Shown here: positions 25,371 through 35,159 of the stretch, in pieces
Layout: each line of letters starts with the position of its first letter
How positions within the stretch are numbered: the first letter of the stretch is position 1
From: Algoriphagus sp.
GTDB lineage: Bacteria > Bacteroidota > Bacteroidia > Cytophagales > Cyclobacteriaceae
Assembly: GCA_029945945.1 (NCBI GenBank)
Contig: JAQSDM010000001.1
Location: 167,986 to 231,985 of the forward strand
DNA: 64,000 nt
Reading direction: 5' to 3'
The notes under the pieces: generated by a model
What the model saw: the letters and a program-made list of their open reading frames with translations, nothing else
Database searches by the model: none
What the model was told of the DNA's origin: nothing
Program-made: the position numbers and the translations under genes

Positions 25371-26342
25371 TTAACCTTTCTGAATTTCCTCTCCGAAAAT
25401 CTCCTTTACAACCCAACCTTTGCCCCACTCCTCCTTTTCATGCTCGGTCCAGAGTTCAGGGAAAAATATAACCTTCTGAAAACGCGGAGGCAGGTATTTC
25501 TGCCAGTTGGTACCACCAGTTGCAGCTATATCCACCGGATCTCTCTGAAGGTACCGAACTGCAGATTTATAATGAGCCAAAGGCCAGAAGACATTGGCTT
25601 TCAGATCAAATTGCTTCATGAGTTCAATCAAATCCTTGCTAGGATTATCTACCTCCATGAACTTTTGCCAGATGTTTTTTCTTCGGTATGAGTCAATCAG
25701 CTCTTTCAGCATTTTCCCATACTTGGCTTCAAAGTTTTTCAGAGTCAAAGTCTTATCGCCTGTAGCAAGTTCTATTGCTCCTTGTTGCCAATAGAGGTTT
25801 TCAAAAATCACATCTGAAGGGGTATGAAAATCCGGTTCTGTTCGCTTCGACAAAGCCACAAGATTAAAAGCATCTGTTGCCATCAATTCAATCTCGCGGT
25901 ATTGGGCACTTTGAAATCCGCTTGAGGGCAAAAGTGACATTCTGAACTTCAGGAATTGCTCCCGCTCCATGCCTTTCCACATCATGGCAAATGAACTGAT
26001 CAAATGATCGAGATACATTAGAATTCTCTCAAGCCTCTGCTTGAAAAACTCTTCAGAAACAGGTTCCTGATCAGCGATTTGCTCCATTTCTGAGATGATC
26101 AACTTGAAATAAAGCTCCGTGATCTGATGGTAAATGATGAAAATCTTCTCGTCTTTAAAAGACGTTTTCGGTTGCTGAAGATTGAGCAATACATCGAGAT
26201 TGATGTATTCCCAGTAAGTCAAATAATCTGCATAAAGCAATCCTTCCAGGTAGGAAAGCATATCTTGTCCGGAAGCCTTGAATTTCTCTTCTAACTGATG
26301 GATTTTCTCTAAAATATTTGGATCAAATTGGGATTCGTGCAT
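25371..26342 (-). CDS. kynA: Tryptophan 2,3-dioxygenase family protein
   Basis: The chosen ATG gives MHESQFDPN (323 residues); a TTG five codons earlier is possible. Signatures of the haem dioxygenase are FIIYHQITELYFKLI (distal haem-pocket histidine), KFRMSLLPSSGFQSAQYRE (substrate-contact arginine), and PLAHYKSAVRYL with ATGGTNWQKYLPP (proximal histidine and the following GTGG-like loop). The reaction is opening of the indole ring of L-tryptophan to N-formylkynurenine. It is divergent from a glutaryl-CoA dehydrogenase, a late step of the same degradation route, which strengthens the assignment. Confidence 0.9.
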   Translation of the reverse strand: MHESQFDPNILEKIHQLEEKFKASGQDMLSYLEGLLYADYLTYWEYINLDVLLNLQQPKTSFKDEKIFIIYHQITELYFKLIISEMEQIADQEPVSEEFFKQRLERILMYLDHLISSFAMMWKGMEREQFLKFRMSLLPSSGFQSAQYREIELMATDAFNLVALSKRTEPDFHTPSDVIFENLYWQQGAIELATGDKTLTLKNFEAKYGKMLKELIDSYRRKNIWQKFMEVDNPSKDLIELMKQFDLKANVFWPLAHYKSAVRYLQRDPVDIAATGGTNWQKYLPPRFQKVIFFPELWTEHEKEEWGKGWVVKEIFGEEIQKG

Positions 26343-26393
26343 GGGGATTTTAATCAAAAAGGTAGTTTTTTAGGGGCCGATCTATTTATTTAG

Positions 26394-26423
26394 TGTCGGC
26401 TGCCGGGGCTTTTCTTCCCGACA
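26394..26423. repeat. Inverted repeat between divergent kynA and gcdH
   Basis: TGTCGG and CCGACA are 6-bp arms 18 bases apart in the 117-base divergent promoter region. It could be a regulator binding site or a small leader hairpin of either gene; support is only positional. Confidence 0.35.
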
Positions 26424-26459
26424 AAAATCACTCATTCAATTTAATAAACCAAAAATATC

Positions 26460-27665
26460 ATGGAGGCTGTTGGAATTCAAAAATCCCTGAAGAAGGATTT
26501 GTTCGAAGGTGTAGATTTTCTTGATTTGGATGATCTCCTTACCGAGGAGCATAAGCTTATCCGGAGTTCTATCCGGGATTTTGTGAAGCGTGAGATTTCC
26601 CCTTACATAGAGGATTGGGCCCAGAAGGCTCATTTCCCCTACGAGATTGTAAAGAAATTTGGAGACGTGGGTGCTTTTGGCCCGCAGATTCCTGAGGAAT
26701 ATGGTGGAGGTGGATTGGATTACATCTCCTATGGCATCATCATGCAGGAGATTGAGCGAGGAGATTCAGGAATGAGATCGACTGCATCCGTTCAAGGTTC
26801 GTTGGTGATGTACCCGATTTATAAGTTTGGATCCGAGGAACAACGAAAAAAATATCTGCCCAAACTAGCTTCCGGTGAATTTCTGGGATGCTTTGGTTTG
26901 ACTGAGCCGGATCACGGTTCCAACCCAAGCGGGATGGTGACCCACTTCAAAGAAATGGGCGATCATTACTTATTGAATGGTGCCAAAATGTGGATTTCCA
27001 ATTCACCAAAAGCTGATATCGCGGTGGTCTGGGCCAAAAACGAAGAAGGTAGAATTCATGGTTTGATCGTGGAGCGAGGAATGGAAGGATTTACCACTCC
27101 GGAAACCCATGGCAAATGGTCGCTTCGGGCTTCCTGCACAGGTGAACTCGTTTTTGACAACGTGAAAGTTCCAAAGGAAAATCTCCTTCCGGGCAAATCA
27201 GGTTTGGGTGCTCCGATGATGTGTCTGGACTCAGCTCGATTCGGAATAGCTTGGGGAGCTATCGGTGCTGCGATGGATTGCTACGAATCTGCCAGAAGAT
27301 ATGCTGCGGAAAGAATCCAGTTTGGAAAGCCTATCGCAGGTTTCCAGCTGACGCAAAAGAAACTGGCAGAGATGCTTACTGAAATTACCAAAGCCCAGCT
27401 TTTGGCCTGGAAAGTCGGAAAGATGATGAATGAAGGAACAGCCAAAACTGTCCATATTTCGATGGCAAAGCGAAACAATGTGGAAATGGCATTGAACATC
27501 GCTCGAGAAGCCCGTCAAATCCATGGAGGAATGGGCATAACCGGAGAGTATCCGATCATGCGACATATGATGAATCTGGAATCTGTGCTGACTTACGAAG
27601 GAACCCATGATATTCACTTGCTCATTCTTGGTCAGGAGATTACCGGATTGCAGGCGTTTAAGTAA
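26460..27665 (+). CDS. gcdH: Acyl-CoA dehydrogenase, glutaryl-CoA dehydrogenase type
   Basis: A 401-residue flavoprotein with the full acyl-CoA dehydrogenase layout: helical N-domain, beta-domain (CFGLTEPDHGSNPSGM) and helical C-domain. Features specific to glutaryl-CoA dehydrogenase are GDSGMRSTASVQGSLVM, with the arginine that holds the glutaryl carboxylate, and TYEGTHDIH, with the catalytic glutamate (E380) followed by the ILGQEITG tail. The reaction is oxidation and decarboxylation of glutaryl-CoA to crotonyl-CoA in lysine and tryptophan breakdown. It is divergent from kynA. Confidence 0.93.
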   Translation: MEAVGIQKSLKKDLFEGVDFLDLDDLLTEEHKLIRSSIRDFVKREISPYIEDWAQKAHFPYEIVKKFGDVGAFGPQIPEEYGGGGLDYISYGIIMQEIERGDSGMRSTASVQGSLVMYPIYKFGSEEQRKKYLPKLASGEFLGCFGLTEPDHGSNPSGMVTHFKEMGDHYLLNGAKMWISNSPKADIAVVWAKNEEGRIHGLIVERGMEGFTTPETHGKWSLRASCTGELVFDNVKVPKENLLPGKSGLGAPMMCLDSARFGIAWGAIGAAMDCYESARRYAAERIQFGKPIAGFQLTQKKLAEMLTEITKAQLLAWKVGKMMNEGTAKTVHISMAKRNNVEMALNIAREARQIHGGMGITGEYPIMRHMMNLESVLTYEGTHDIHLLILGQEITGLQAFK

Positions 27666-27703
27666 TTGGAAGATTAAAAAATTTGAAAATTGGAAGATTG
27701 GGG
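27663..27703 (+). repeat. A/G-rich degenerate repeat after gcdH
   Basis: GGAAGATTAAAAAATTTGAA followed by a second AATTGGAAGATTGG forms an imperfect direct repeat directly after the stop codon, of the same style as the other purine-rich intergenic repeats in the window. Confidence 0.45.
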
Positions 27704-27771
27704 TAAAAACTCAAGCGGTGTAATGGAAATCAAAATATAGATCAAAGAAACATGTGAAAGGATTCATTCAT

Positions 27772-27807
27772 AAAAATGGCTGCCCAAATTCCGGAGCAGC
27801 CATTTTT
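27772..27807. terminator. Bidirectional terminator between convergent genes
   Basis: AAAAATGGCTGC and GCAGCCATTTTT are a 12-bp perfect stem with a 12-base loop. A and T runs at the two ends give U tracts on either strand. It separates gcdH from the convergent CxxCH lipoprotein gene. Confidence 0.8.
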
Positions 27808-27830
27808 GCTTTATGATCTGTTACCAATTA

Positions 27831-30524
27831 TTATCTGGCGTAAAGCGTCAGTTTCTTCATAGCCCAAGGCTGTTCGCCTTTTTCAGAGGATTGAATCCGA
27901 ACAAACTTACCTCTTGACTGAGCTTTCCATCGGATTGTATTAATACCTTTTTCACCGGTACCGGAAGCAACTTCTACCCAGTTGTTACCATTCGCTGATA
28001 CTGAAACGATGTATTTTTTCGGAAACTGCTCCTCACCTGCATCAAATTGAATCTCCGTCAAATTCTCCTCTTTTGGCAACTCTACCTGAAACCACATACC
28101 CGGTTCCTGGGGAGTTTCAGTCTTCCATCCTTTGAAGCCGAAGGCATAAGATGGATCTTTGGTCGAGCCAACTCCTTGCAAAGCAGTGCTGCTTGCTGTC
28201 ACCTTCCAGTCATCCTGAGGAAAAAGTGCCTTTGGAACTTCCTGAATCAACTCATCATAGGTGTAATTTGATTTTCTGGCAAGTGTTTCCTTCCGGATTT
28301 GGGCCACGTATTCGGGTTCAACAAAACTTCCCTTATTTCCAAATTCATTCCTTATGTAGGATACTACGGATGCAACCCATTTGTCGTCATTGGAATTCAT
28401 AGCAATCATCACCCCTTCGTATTCTTTGTCATCAATAGCTCCCGTCAACCCATGGAGCAAAGTTTTCACGGCATATTCTGGATTTCCCTGAATACGGGGA
28501 GAACCTGAAAATGCGGGTGCAAGGAGTTCGCCTGATCCGGTTGGAGTACCCAGTCCTTTTGGCCCGTGGCAGGTAGAACAAAAACTATCAAATATGGTCT
28601 TGCCATGATTAAAGAGCGCCAACTCCTGTGCAGAATATTGGGTCGCGGCTAGTTTATTGGCCTCGTCCATTTTTTCTAAAATCTGACTTGCAACCAACTG
28701 GACGCCTTTGGTTTTATTGGATTGGAGGCTTGACTTGAGGAGTTCTTCCACTTTATCCGACTTCAAAACATAAGCACTCTGCAAAGCCTGAATCGCCACG
28801 CTTGGATCAGTATCATTTGCCAGATTTCTGTAATCATCCGCAAGGCTTTTTTCTCCATATTTAAAAAGGGTTTCGCTTGATCTCAGGGCCTGAATCCGAA
28901 TAGCCGGACTTTTATCTTTCATCAATTCCCTGACCATCCCAACTTTTAAAGCTCCCAAACCTTCCAGAGTCCAAAGGGCGTGAATTCTCGCTAATTCGTT
29001 GGTTGAAGTTTTCACCATCTTTTCCAATTCCTTGGCCACGGATTTATCTTGTCTCAAAATGATATTTTGCTGGGCCTGATCACGCCACCAGCCATTTGGA
29101 TTTTCCAAATGCCGAATCAATTCAGCAGAGGTCTCCTCATACATTCTAGGTTTTTCCTTATTTCTGGGCATTCCATCGTAGGTCACCCTCCAGATTCGGC
29201 CGTTTCCGACGATATCATCCATTTGATATTGTTGGATTTTGGTACGCAAATAGCTGCCATCCTGTGTCCAGTTGCCTTCCTGAATAATCCCGCGGTACAT
29301 ATCCACGATGTACATAGTGCCGTCGGGTGCCGTTGCGATGTCAACAGGCCTGAAAAGCGGATCCGTGGATTGGATAAATTCAGACTGAGTATCGATGTAT
29401 TTGTTTTGCAAATAAGTCAGGCCTTCCTCTTTCTCGGAGTTTACCTGGCGGATGATCCGCCCAACAGGTTCGCCATAAAAATATTGGCCAACCAGTTCTT
29501 TGGGAAGGCGATCCCCACGAAACACATCATTACCAGCTGCACCAGTCACATTGTTAAGAGACCCATCGGGTTTAGTTTCTTTCATCCCCGGTTCAAAATC
29601 AGCCAATTTCACCAAGCTATAGGGGACTCGGAATCCATCGCGAAACTGTCCTTCTACCTTATAATTACCATAAACTATAGGGAACTGAAAATTGGCAGGA
29701 ACACCGCCGGCACCATCCTGAAACCACATTTGACCATAATTATCCTGTGCCACTCCCCACTGTCCGTACGGATTACCGGTTGGCTCCTGAATCACACCAT
29801 CAGGCGTCCAACGGATCCTTCGGGCATTGTAAGTGCTGTACATCCAGTTGTCCATGGTCCAAGTCAAAAAACTGGTTTGATGTTCCACATTTCCGGATCG
29901 GCCAAGGCCATTAGCAAAAAGTTCTTTTTTGTCCGCTTTGCCATCGTTGTCAGTATCAGTGTATTTGTACACATGATCTTCATTTGATTCCATGGACAAA
30001 ATAGTATTCGGCCCAAAAGGAACTATGAATCGCGGGAAAACGAGGCTGTCTAAAAACACAACACCTGTTTCATAGATGCCGTCATTGTCTTCGTCTTCCC
30101 ATCTGGAAATACGGGAAGTCGCCAGCAGCTCGCCGTTGGCATCAATATCCTGCATGTAACTTCTGAGTTCGAGCACATACATCCTCCCGTTGCCATCAAA
30201 CTGAATGGCGGCTGGTTCTCTGATCTGCGGCTCAGAAAGAATTGGCTCTATTTTGTATCCGGGCTTCAGGACGAAAGTTTTCATTTCCTCGTTAGCGGAC
30301 ACGGGAACTACCGGAGGCTTTGGAGACAAATCAATTCCTTTCCAACGGGGAGATTCCATGTCTACATCTGTAGGAATCGGGATAATCGGAAAAGGAGCCT
30401 CCAACCGTTTGGGATCCAGACTTTCTGCTGGTGAAACATCAAAAGGGGATCTTTCCGGGGTACAACTTGAAAGAATTGCCAGAGCAATACAGGTAGAGAC
30501 AAGAAGTTTTTTTGATGGATACAT
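27831..30524 (-). CDS. PVC-type haem-binding CxxCH lipoprotein with beta-propeller, HEAT and discoidin-like domains
   Basis: An 897-residue lipoprotein (lipobox AILSSC, Cys21). The first 400 residues form a beta-propeller of the membrane-bound dehydrogenase-like type (GNGRMYVLELRSYMQDID, IATAPDGTMYIVDMYRG). Next come HEAT-like helical repeats (about 460-620), then a cytochrome c domain with FCSTCHGPKGLG (haem CxxCH near residue 640) and a later methionine as possible axial ligand. A C-terminal F5/8 type C-like carbohydrate-binding domain (about 760-897) closes the protein. Such architectures, common in Planctomycetes and Bacteroidota, are thought to oxidise sugars at the cell surface and pass electrons on. 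The substrate is unknown. Confidence 0.88.
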   Translation of the reverse strand: MYPSKKLLVSTCIALAILSSCTPERSPFDVSPAESLDPKRLEAPFPIIPIPTDVDMESPRWKGIDLSPKPPVVPVSANEEMKTFVLKPGYKIEPILSEPQIREPAAIQFDGNGRMYVLELRSYMQDIDANGELLATSRISRWEDEDNDGIYETGVVFLDSLVFPRFIVPFGPNTILSMESNEDHVYKYTDTDNDGKADKKELFANGLGRSGNVEHQTSFLTWTMDNWMYSTYNARRIRWTPDGVIQEPTGNPYGQWGVAQDNYGQMWFQDGAGGVPANFQFPIVYGNYKVEGQFRDGFRVPYSLVKLADFEPGMKETKPDGSLNNVTGAAGNDVFRGDRLPKELVGQYFYGEPVGRIIRQVNSEKEEGLTYLQNKYIDTQSEFIQSTDPLFRPVDIATAPDGTMYIVDMYRGIIQEGNWTQDGSYLRTKIQQYQMDDIVGNGRIWRVTYDGMPRNKEKPRMYEETSAELIRHLENPNGWWRDQAQQNIILRQDKSVAKELEKMVKTSTNELARIHALWTLEGLGALKVGMVRELMKDKSPAIRIQALRSSETLFKYGEKSLADDYRNLANDTDPSVAIQALQSAYVLKSDKVEELLKSSLQSNKTKGVQLVASQILEKMDEANKLAATQYSAQELALFNHGKTIFDSFCSTCHGPKGLGTPTGSGELLAPAFSGSPRIQGNPEYAVKTLLHGLTGAIDDKEYEGVMIAMNSNDDKWVASVVSYIRNEFGNKGSFVEPEYVAQIRKETLARKSNYTYDELIQEVPKALFPQDDWKVTASSTALQGVGSTKDPSYAFGFKGWKTETPQEPGMWFQVELPKEENLTEIQFDAGEEQFPKKYIVSVSANGNNWVEVASGTGEKGINTIRWKAQSRGKFVRIQSSEKGEQPWAMKKLTLYAR

Positions 30525-30729
30525 CTGAATGGGGTGGCTTTTTTGGGGCTTTAAAAGGCTGGTTTTAAACCAGAATTTTTAATTACAAAATTATTTTCTG
30601 AGCTATTTCATCGGCATAATATCAAAAAAAATTAACATGTCCATCCGCCCCGGTATCAGCAAAGGAGATTTGACCCAACATCCAACTTGTCTTCAGAAAG
30701 TGAAGCAATCTTCAAAAAGCTAAAAAATC

Positions 30730-30763
30730 AAAAAGCCTCAGAATTGAATTTCTGAGGCTTTTT
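30730..30763 (-). terminator. Terminator of the beta-helix protein gene
   Basis: AAAAAGCCTCAGAA and TTCTGAGGCTTTTT make a 14-bp perfect stem with a 6-base loop. The flanking A run on the plus strand gives the U tract on the minus transcript. It lies 20 bases after the stop codon. Confidence 0.9.
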
Positions 30764-30782
30764 TGATTTTTGCTAGTACAGT

Positions 30783-33700
30783 TTATTCATTTTTGATAAA
30801 TCGACCAATGAAGACCTTTTGCTTGTCCCCTTCCAATACGATCATGTAGGTCCCGTTTGAAAGTTGAGAAATATCCAATGTGAAGGACGATGATCCACTC
30901 CTGTTGATTTTGACTGAAGAGCTAACATCCTTACCATCCATTCCATACACCCGAATGGAGCCGAAAGAAGAATTCTGATCCGAGATGATCTCTACTTCGA
31001 CATTTCTTGAAGCAGGATTCGGATAGACTTTCAACTCTTCAGGCTCAACCACCCAATTATTTCCTAAGCCTGAAATGGTCATCTCTACAGATTTCAATTT
31101 TGCTTTGCAACCGGCTTCACTTGTCAATTCGACAGTAAACTCTCCCATCTGGTGGACGGTCAATTCTCTGGAAGTTGCGCCTGAAATTAATTCCCCATTT
31201 CTGAACCATTGATATTTAAAGGAACCAACCGGTGCAGTCAGAACATTTCCCTTTACTTCGATTTCTCCTTTTGGCAAAGGATTCACTTCTACCACAAATT
31301 CATTGGTCTCAGAAAGACAACCTCCCTGATATCTGATGACAGCATGATATTTTCCGCCTTGTCCAATTTCCAGCGTCTTTCCTTTTTGCCCTTCGATTTC
31401 CACTCCGTCTCTTCTCCATCGGATTACTTCAAATTGAGCTTCTGAGGTCAAAGTCAATAGACCTTTCTCTCCTTCACAGAATTTGGAATCGCCGGATAGG
31501 ATCACTTTTTTGGTTTCAATTCTGTTCAAAGTCAGAATAGCCACCGCTTCCACCACATTCCCGGAAGCATCGACAGCCCGGATTGCAACAGGAATCTCTT
31601 TTCCCAAATCTTCACAATTGGCAGAAGTTTTATTGATGGTCACCTCTTTCACTCCGCAATTGTCCGTCAATTCAGCGATAAAATCAGCAGGCTTAAGTGC
31701 CAAGGATCCAACCGTTACATCAAAATCTGCATTGAAGTTTTTGGGAATTAAGACAGGCTTGAGATTGTCCTGAACTTTGACGATCGTCTTTTCCTCCCAG
31801 ATTTGTCCAGCCTGATTTTTGATGGTAATGATAATCTGCTTTTCTCCAATATCTGGGCAGGTGAATTCTGATTGGCTGAGTTTGATATCCAGGTTTGGAT
31901 CAGCCAAAGGCCAGTTGACAAAAACGTTTTCAGGCTTCAGTGACGCTTTTCCTGATTCATCGAGTGGAAGCTCGATTAGTTCTTTAATCACTCCATAAGG
32001 CAAGTCTGAAAAAGTAACAGTTACTTTTTCGGTTAGGACACTGCATCCGCCATCGGGAAGTATTCTAGCCCAATAGGTGCCAGGTTCATTTACCAAAATT
32101 GCTTTCCCTTTTTCGCCCACGATCGGCACACCATCTTTAAGCCAACTTTCCAAAGAAAACCCAAATTCATCACCTAGTTTAATTTCAACAGGTTCACCCT
32201 TATAAGCCTGGAAATTTCCTGATGGGTTTATGGAAATTTTTTGAGACTCAAAAGAAGAAGCGAAAACTGTGAAAAGCTCTGAGGTACTGTTTCCGGATTG
32301 ATCTGTGGCAGTCAAAATCAATTCGATTGGCAAATCATAATCAGCACAAGTAATTCTGGTTTTATTCAGATACAAATCTGCGACACTACAATTGTCAGTG
32401 AGTGAAGCCACAAAATCCTCAGGGTTAAGCTCCAAAACTCCCTTCACCAAGTCAAATGCAAGGCTTGGAATTTTAGTGGTTAGTACGGGTGCCAAGTTGT
32501 CTTTAACAATCACATTGATCCAAAACTCATTGGTATAGCTATCATTACCCAATAAGGTATTAAGGGTGACTTTTACTTTTTGTGTCCCAAGATCAGTGCA
32601 ATCAAAATTGGTCTGACCTAAAATCACTTCATCTGCAACCTTTTCATTAGTGCCGAAAATATCCAAGGGGGTTAAGGCAACCTTTCCGGTATCATCCAAA
32701 ATCAGATTTACATCATTTGTGTATTCCGCAGGAAGATCAGGACTCTCAAAATTAAAACTCTTAGAAGTGACAGCACAACCTGTTGACAATTGAATTCCTG
32801 CTTGATATTGACCAGGACTGTTCACTGATATTTCCTTTCCAGTTTGTCCTGGTATCAGCTGGCCATTTCTTGTCCATCCCAAAACCTCGTATTCGAGTTC
32901 ATTTCCCAGCTTTAGAGTTGAAGTTCCATCATCTGTCAAAGGATCCAACGAAGTGATAGACACCTTTTTTGACTCAATTACATTACCAATAATTACTTTG
33001 ACTGTTCTGGAATATGAATTTCCGGATGGGTCTGTCGAGGTAAGTACTACAGGAAACTCCCATACTGGTGCCTCCGGATTTTGATAAATATCAGCACAAG
33101 TCACCTCGAATCTGCTCTGAGAGATGTTCCAATTAGTGGCACAATTGTCTTTAAAATCGACTATATCAAAATCAGCTATGGAAATTGAAACTTTCCCCAC
33201 CACCGGGTCAAAAAGATATGTGGCATTTGCTGCATCAAAATAAGGAGGGATCGTATCAAAGACCCAAACCACCGTTTGGTCAATTTTTTCTTCTCCTGTT
33301 CTGGTGTTTTTTAAAGTGATTGAGATCGGAGTGGAACCAAGATTTGAACAAGAAAACTCAAATCCTTCCGATGAAGTATAAGTAAAAGACTCTGAAGGTG
33401 GCTCAGTCAGGAAGTCCTGAGAGGTGAGAAATGCCCTCCCATCTTCATTTAGAAATAAAGCAACCGAATCTTTTACCTCAGGGAATACAACCGAGACAAC
33501 TTCACCTTTCTCGAAAACAAGCAAAAAAGTCCCAAAAGTTAAATCCGTATGAACTGGTTGAAATGGCATATTGCCCTTTGGCTGAAGTGACTTTGTCCAA
33601 TTCATCGGAAACGAAATGGAAGTACCTCCAAAAGAACCTACAGCTTTCTGAGTTGGGTCAAATGGGTTTTGCAAATCACGAATTTCGTAATTACGGTCTT

Positions 33701-35030
33701 TGAATTCCGGAAAGTCAGAGAAGTCAAGCTCTATAATCTCGGAATCGTTAAAACTCAAAATACTGACATGAAATCGGTAAGGGTCATACTTGTTTTGGGT
33801 AATCAAAACCTCCCGTAAGCTGGATGGGTTAGTAGAATAGGTACTATTGATGTCAAATGGGTAATATTCGCTTTTCCATTCCGGAAAAGTTAACCCTTGA
33901 AAGGGTTTAGGCAAATTGGCGATGTTACTGTATATGTTTGAATCCCAAGTTGAATTTGGAAAAGAAGAAGAATTACCCAAAAAAGCAAAGAAATTGCCAT
34001 GGACGTTTAATAGCTTGTTTCTCTGAAAGCTTAAGCCTTCCAAGGGCTGAAGCTCTACCTGATTTCGACCTCCAAACAATATATTGTCATTGAATAATAT
34101 ATCTCGATTGGGAGTAAAGGTTCGTCCCAGAGTTACATTACTTACATCATTTGTGCTCAGCCTTCCACCCTGCAAATCCGAATAAAAAAAGTTGGAGGTC
34201 ACTTCCATTTCAGAACTTACATTGTTTTGAGATCCAATGCTCAAATTATGGGGCGGTCTGAAAAGAAAAGGGTCAAAAGTTGCTATTACTCCGGTATTAA
34301 ACGAAACGTTTCTCTTAACCACAACCCCTCTATTCTCAGGGTTTGTGGTAAAGATATTAATCCCTTGAGAAGCGTTTTGGAAAACAAAATTATTTTCAAT
34401 CACTTTTGGCTGAGCTGGTTGATCATGCTGAACATACATACCATGCCCTGTCCCTCTAGTCACATCCTGTGATCCATTGTTAAAAATCACAGAACCGTAA
34501 ACCTCCAGATTCAGTCCGGATCTCCAAAGCTCTAAGCCTCCTCCTACCACATCATAAATCCAGCAGTTGATGATTTTATTATTGTCCCCGAAAACGCTGA
34601 TTCCGGATTCATAAGCTATAGTAGCAAAACTGTTTGATGCGTCTGATTTTCTGATCAATGAAGAGGAAGTCACATGAATTCCTACAAACCAGGTGTGAGA
34701 CCCATTTATTATAAGCCCTGTTCCGGTAGTTCTTTGCTTACCGACATCAATGATCGATTTTCCTTCATTTTGAGCAAGGATTATGATTGGTTTTTCAGCA
34801 GTTCCATTAATGGTACTTGTGAAATTCCCCTCAAAAATTCCATCAGTTAAAACCAGGGAATCACCGGGAACCAATGGAGAAGAATTTCCTAAAGCAAAAG
34901 CCAAAGACCAGGCTTGATCTGCCGAAATCCCGGAATTATCCGGTGACCCATTAGGAGAAGCAAACTTTTTTGAGGCTTGGATCGGACCTGCCCACAAAAA
35001 GACGAAAAAAAGTACCAGATACTTATTCAT
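30783..35030 (-). CDS. Large secreted parallel beta-helix protein with HYR/Ig-like repeats and a T9SS type A sorting tail
   Basis: A 1415-residue protein with a signal peptide (residues about 1-19). Residues about 20-400 read as a right-handed parallel beta-helix of the polysaccharide lyase/chondroitinase B-like kind (GSPDNSGISADQAWSLAFAL, repeated short strands with stacked Asn, TGHGMYVQHD). Residues 500-1270 hold at least three related modules marked by DNC..., ITCAD or EVTCAD, and D-x-SGN motifs (HYR-like), alternating with Ig/PKD-like modules marked by GC-x-V/L. The C-terminal 80 residues (VYPNPASRNVEVEI onward, ending GRFIKNE) are a type A sorting signal for type IX secretion. It is probably a surface or secreted glycan-binding or glycan-cleaving protein; catalytic residues cannot be assigned. 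Confidence 0.87.
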   Translation of the reverse strand: MNKYLVLFFVFLWAGPIQASKKFASPNGSPDNSGISADQAWSLAFALGNSSPLVPGDSLVLTDGIFEGNFTSTINGTAEKPIIILAQNEGKSIIDVGKQRTTGTGLIINGSHTWFVGIHVTSSSLIRKSDASNSFATIAYESGISVFGDNNKIINCWIYDVVGGGLELWRSGLNLEVYGSVIFNNGSQDVTRGTGHGMYVQHDQPAQPKVIENNFVFQNASQGINIFTTNPENRGVVVKRNVSFNTGVIATFDPFLFRPPHNLSIGSQNNVSSEMEVTSNFFYSDLQGGRLSTNDVSNVTLGRTFTPNRDILFNDNILFGGRNQVELQPLEGLSFQRNKLLNVHGNFFAFLGNSSSFPNSTWDSNIYSNIANLPKPFQGLTFPEWKSEYYPFDINSTYSTNPSSLREVLITQNKYDPYRFHVSILSFNDSEIIELDFSDFPEFKDRNYEIRDLQNPFDPTQKAVGSFGGTSISFPMNWTKSLQPKGNMPFQPVHTDLTFGTFLLVFEKGEVVSVVFPEVKDSVALFLNEDGRAFLTSQDFLTEPPSESFTYTSSEGFEFSCSNLGSTPISITLKNTRTGEEKIDQTVVWVFDTIPPYFDAANATYLFDPVVGKVSISIADFDIVDFKDNCATNWNISQSRFEVTCADIYQNPEAPVWEFPVVLTSTDPSGNSYSRTVKVIIGNVIESKKVSITSLDPLTDDGTSTLKLGNELEYEVLGWTRNGQLIPGQTGKEISVNSPGQYQAGIQLSTGCAVTSKSFNFESPDLPAEYTNDVNLILDDTGKVALTPLDIFGTNEKVADEVILGQTNFDCTDLGTQKVKVTLNTLLGNDSYTNEFWINVIVKDNLAPVLTTKIPSLAFDLVKGVLELNPEDFVASLTDNCSVADLYLNKTRITCADYDLPIELILTATDQSGNSTSELFTVFASSFESQKISINPSGNFQAYKGEPVEIKLGDEFGFSLESWLKDGVPIVGEKGKAILVNEPGTYWARILPDGGCSVLTEKVTVTFSDLPYGVIKELIELPLDESGKASLKPENVFVNWPLADPNLDIKLSQSEFTCPDIGEKQIIITIKNQAGQIWEEKTIVKVQDNLKPVLIPKNFNADFDVTVGSLALKPADFIAELTDNCGVKEVTINKTSANCEDLGKEIPVAIRAVDASGNVVEAVAILTLNRIETKKVILSGDSKFCEGEKGLLTLTSEAQFEVIRWRRDGVEIEGQKGKTLEIGQGGKYHAVIRYQGGCLSETNEFVVEVNPLPKGEIEVKGNVLTAPVGSFKYQWFRNGELISGATSRELTVHQMGEFTVELTSEAGCKAKLKSVEMTISGLGNNWVVEPEELKVYPNPASRNVEVEIISDQNSSFGSIRVYGMDGKDVSSSVKINRSGSSSFTLDISQLSNGTYMIVLEGDKQKVFIGRFIKNE

Positions 35031-35159
35031 AAATGATCAGCTTAAAAACCCTTACAAATTAAGTTAAAATAATTATTGCCATTATAACTTTCATTTTTTA
35101 TATACCTCAAATTAAAAAAGAAAAGTCTGTTATCTCCAAAAGATCCAATTTCAAAAAAA

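Noticed and set aside
24930..25691. A 253-codon open frame on the plus strand
   Set aside because: It runs antisense across the LytTR and kynA genes and their junction. Its product is polar and low in structure, as expected for a shadow frame.
29049..29987. A 312-codon open frame on the plus strand
   Set aside because: It lies fully antisense to the CxxCH lipoprotein gene, whose domains are clear. Its translation has no domain, signal or membrane pattern.
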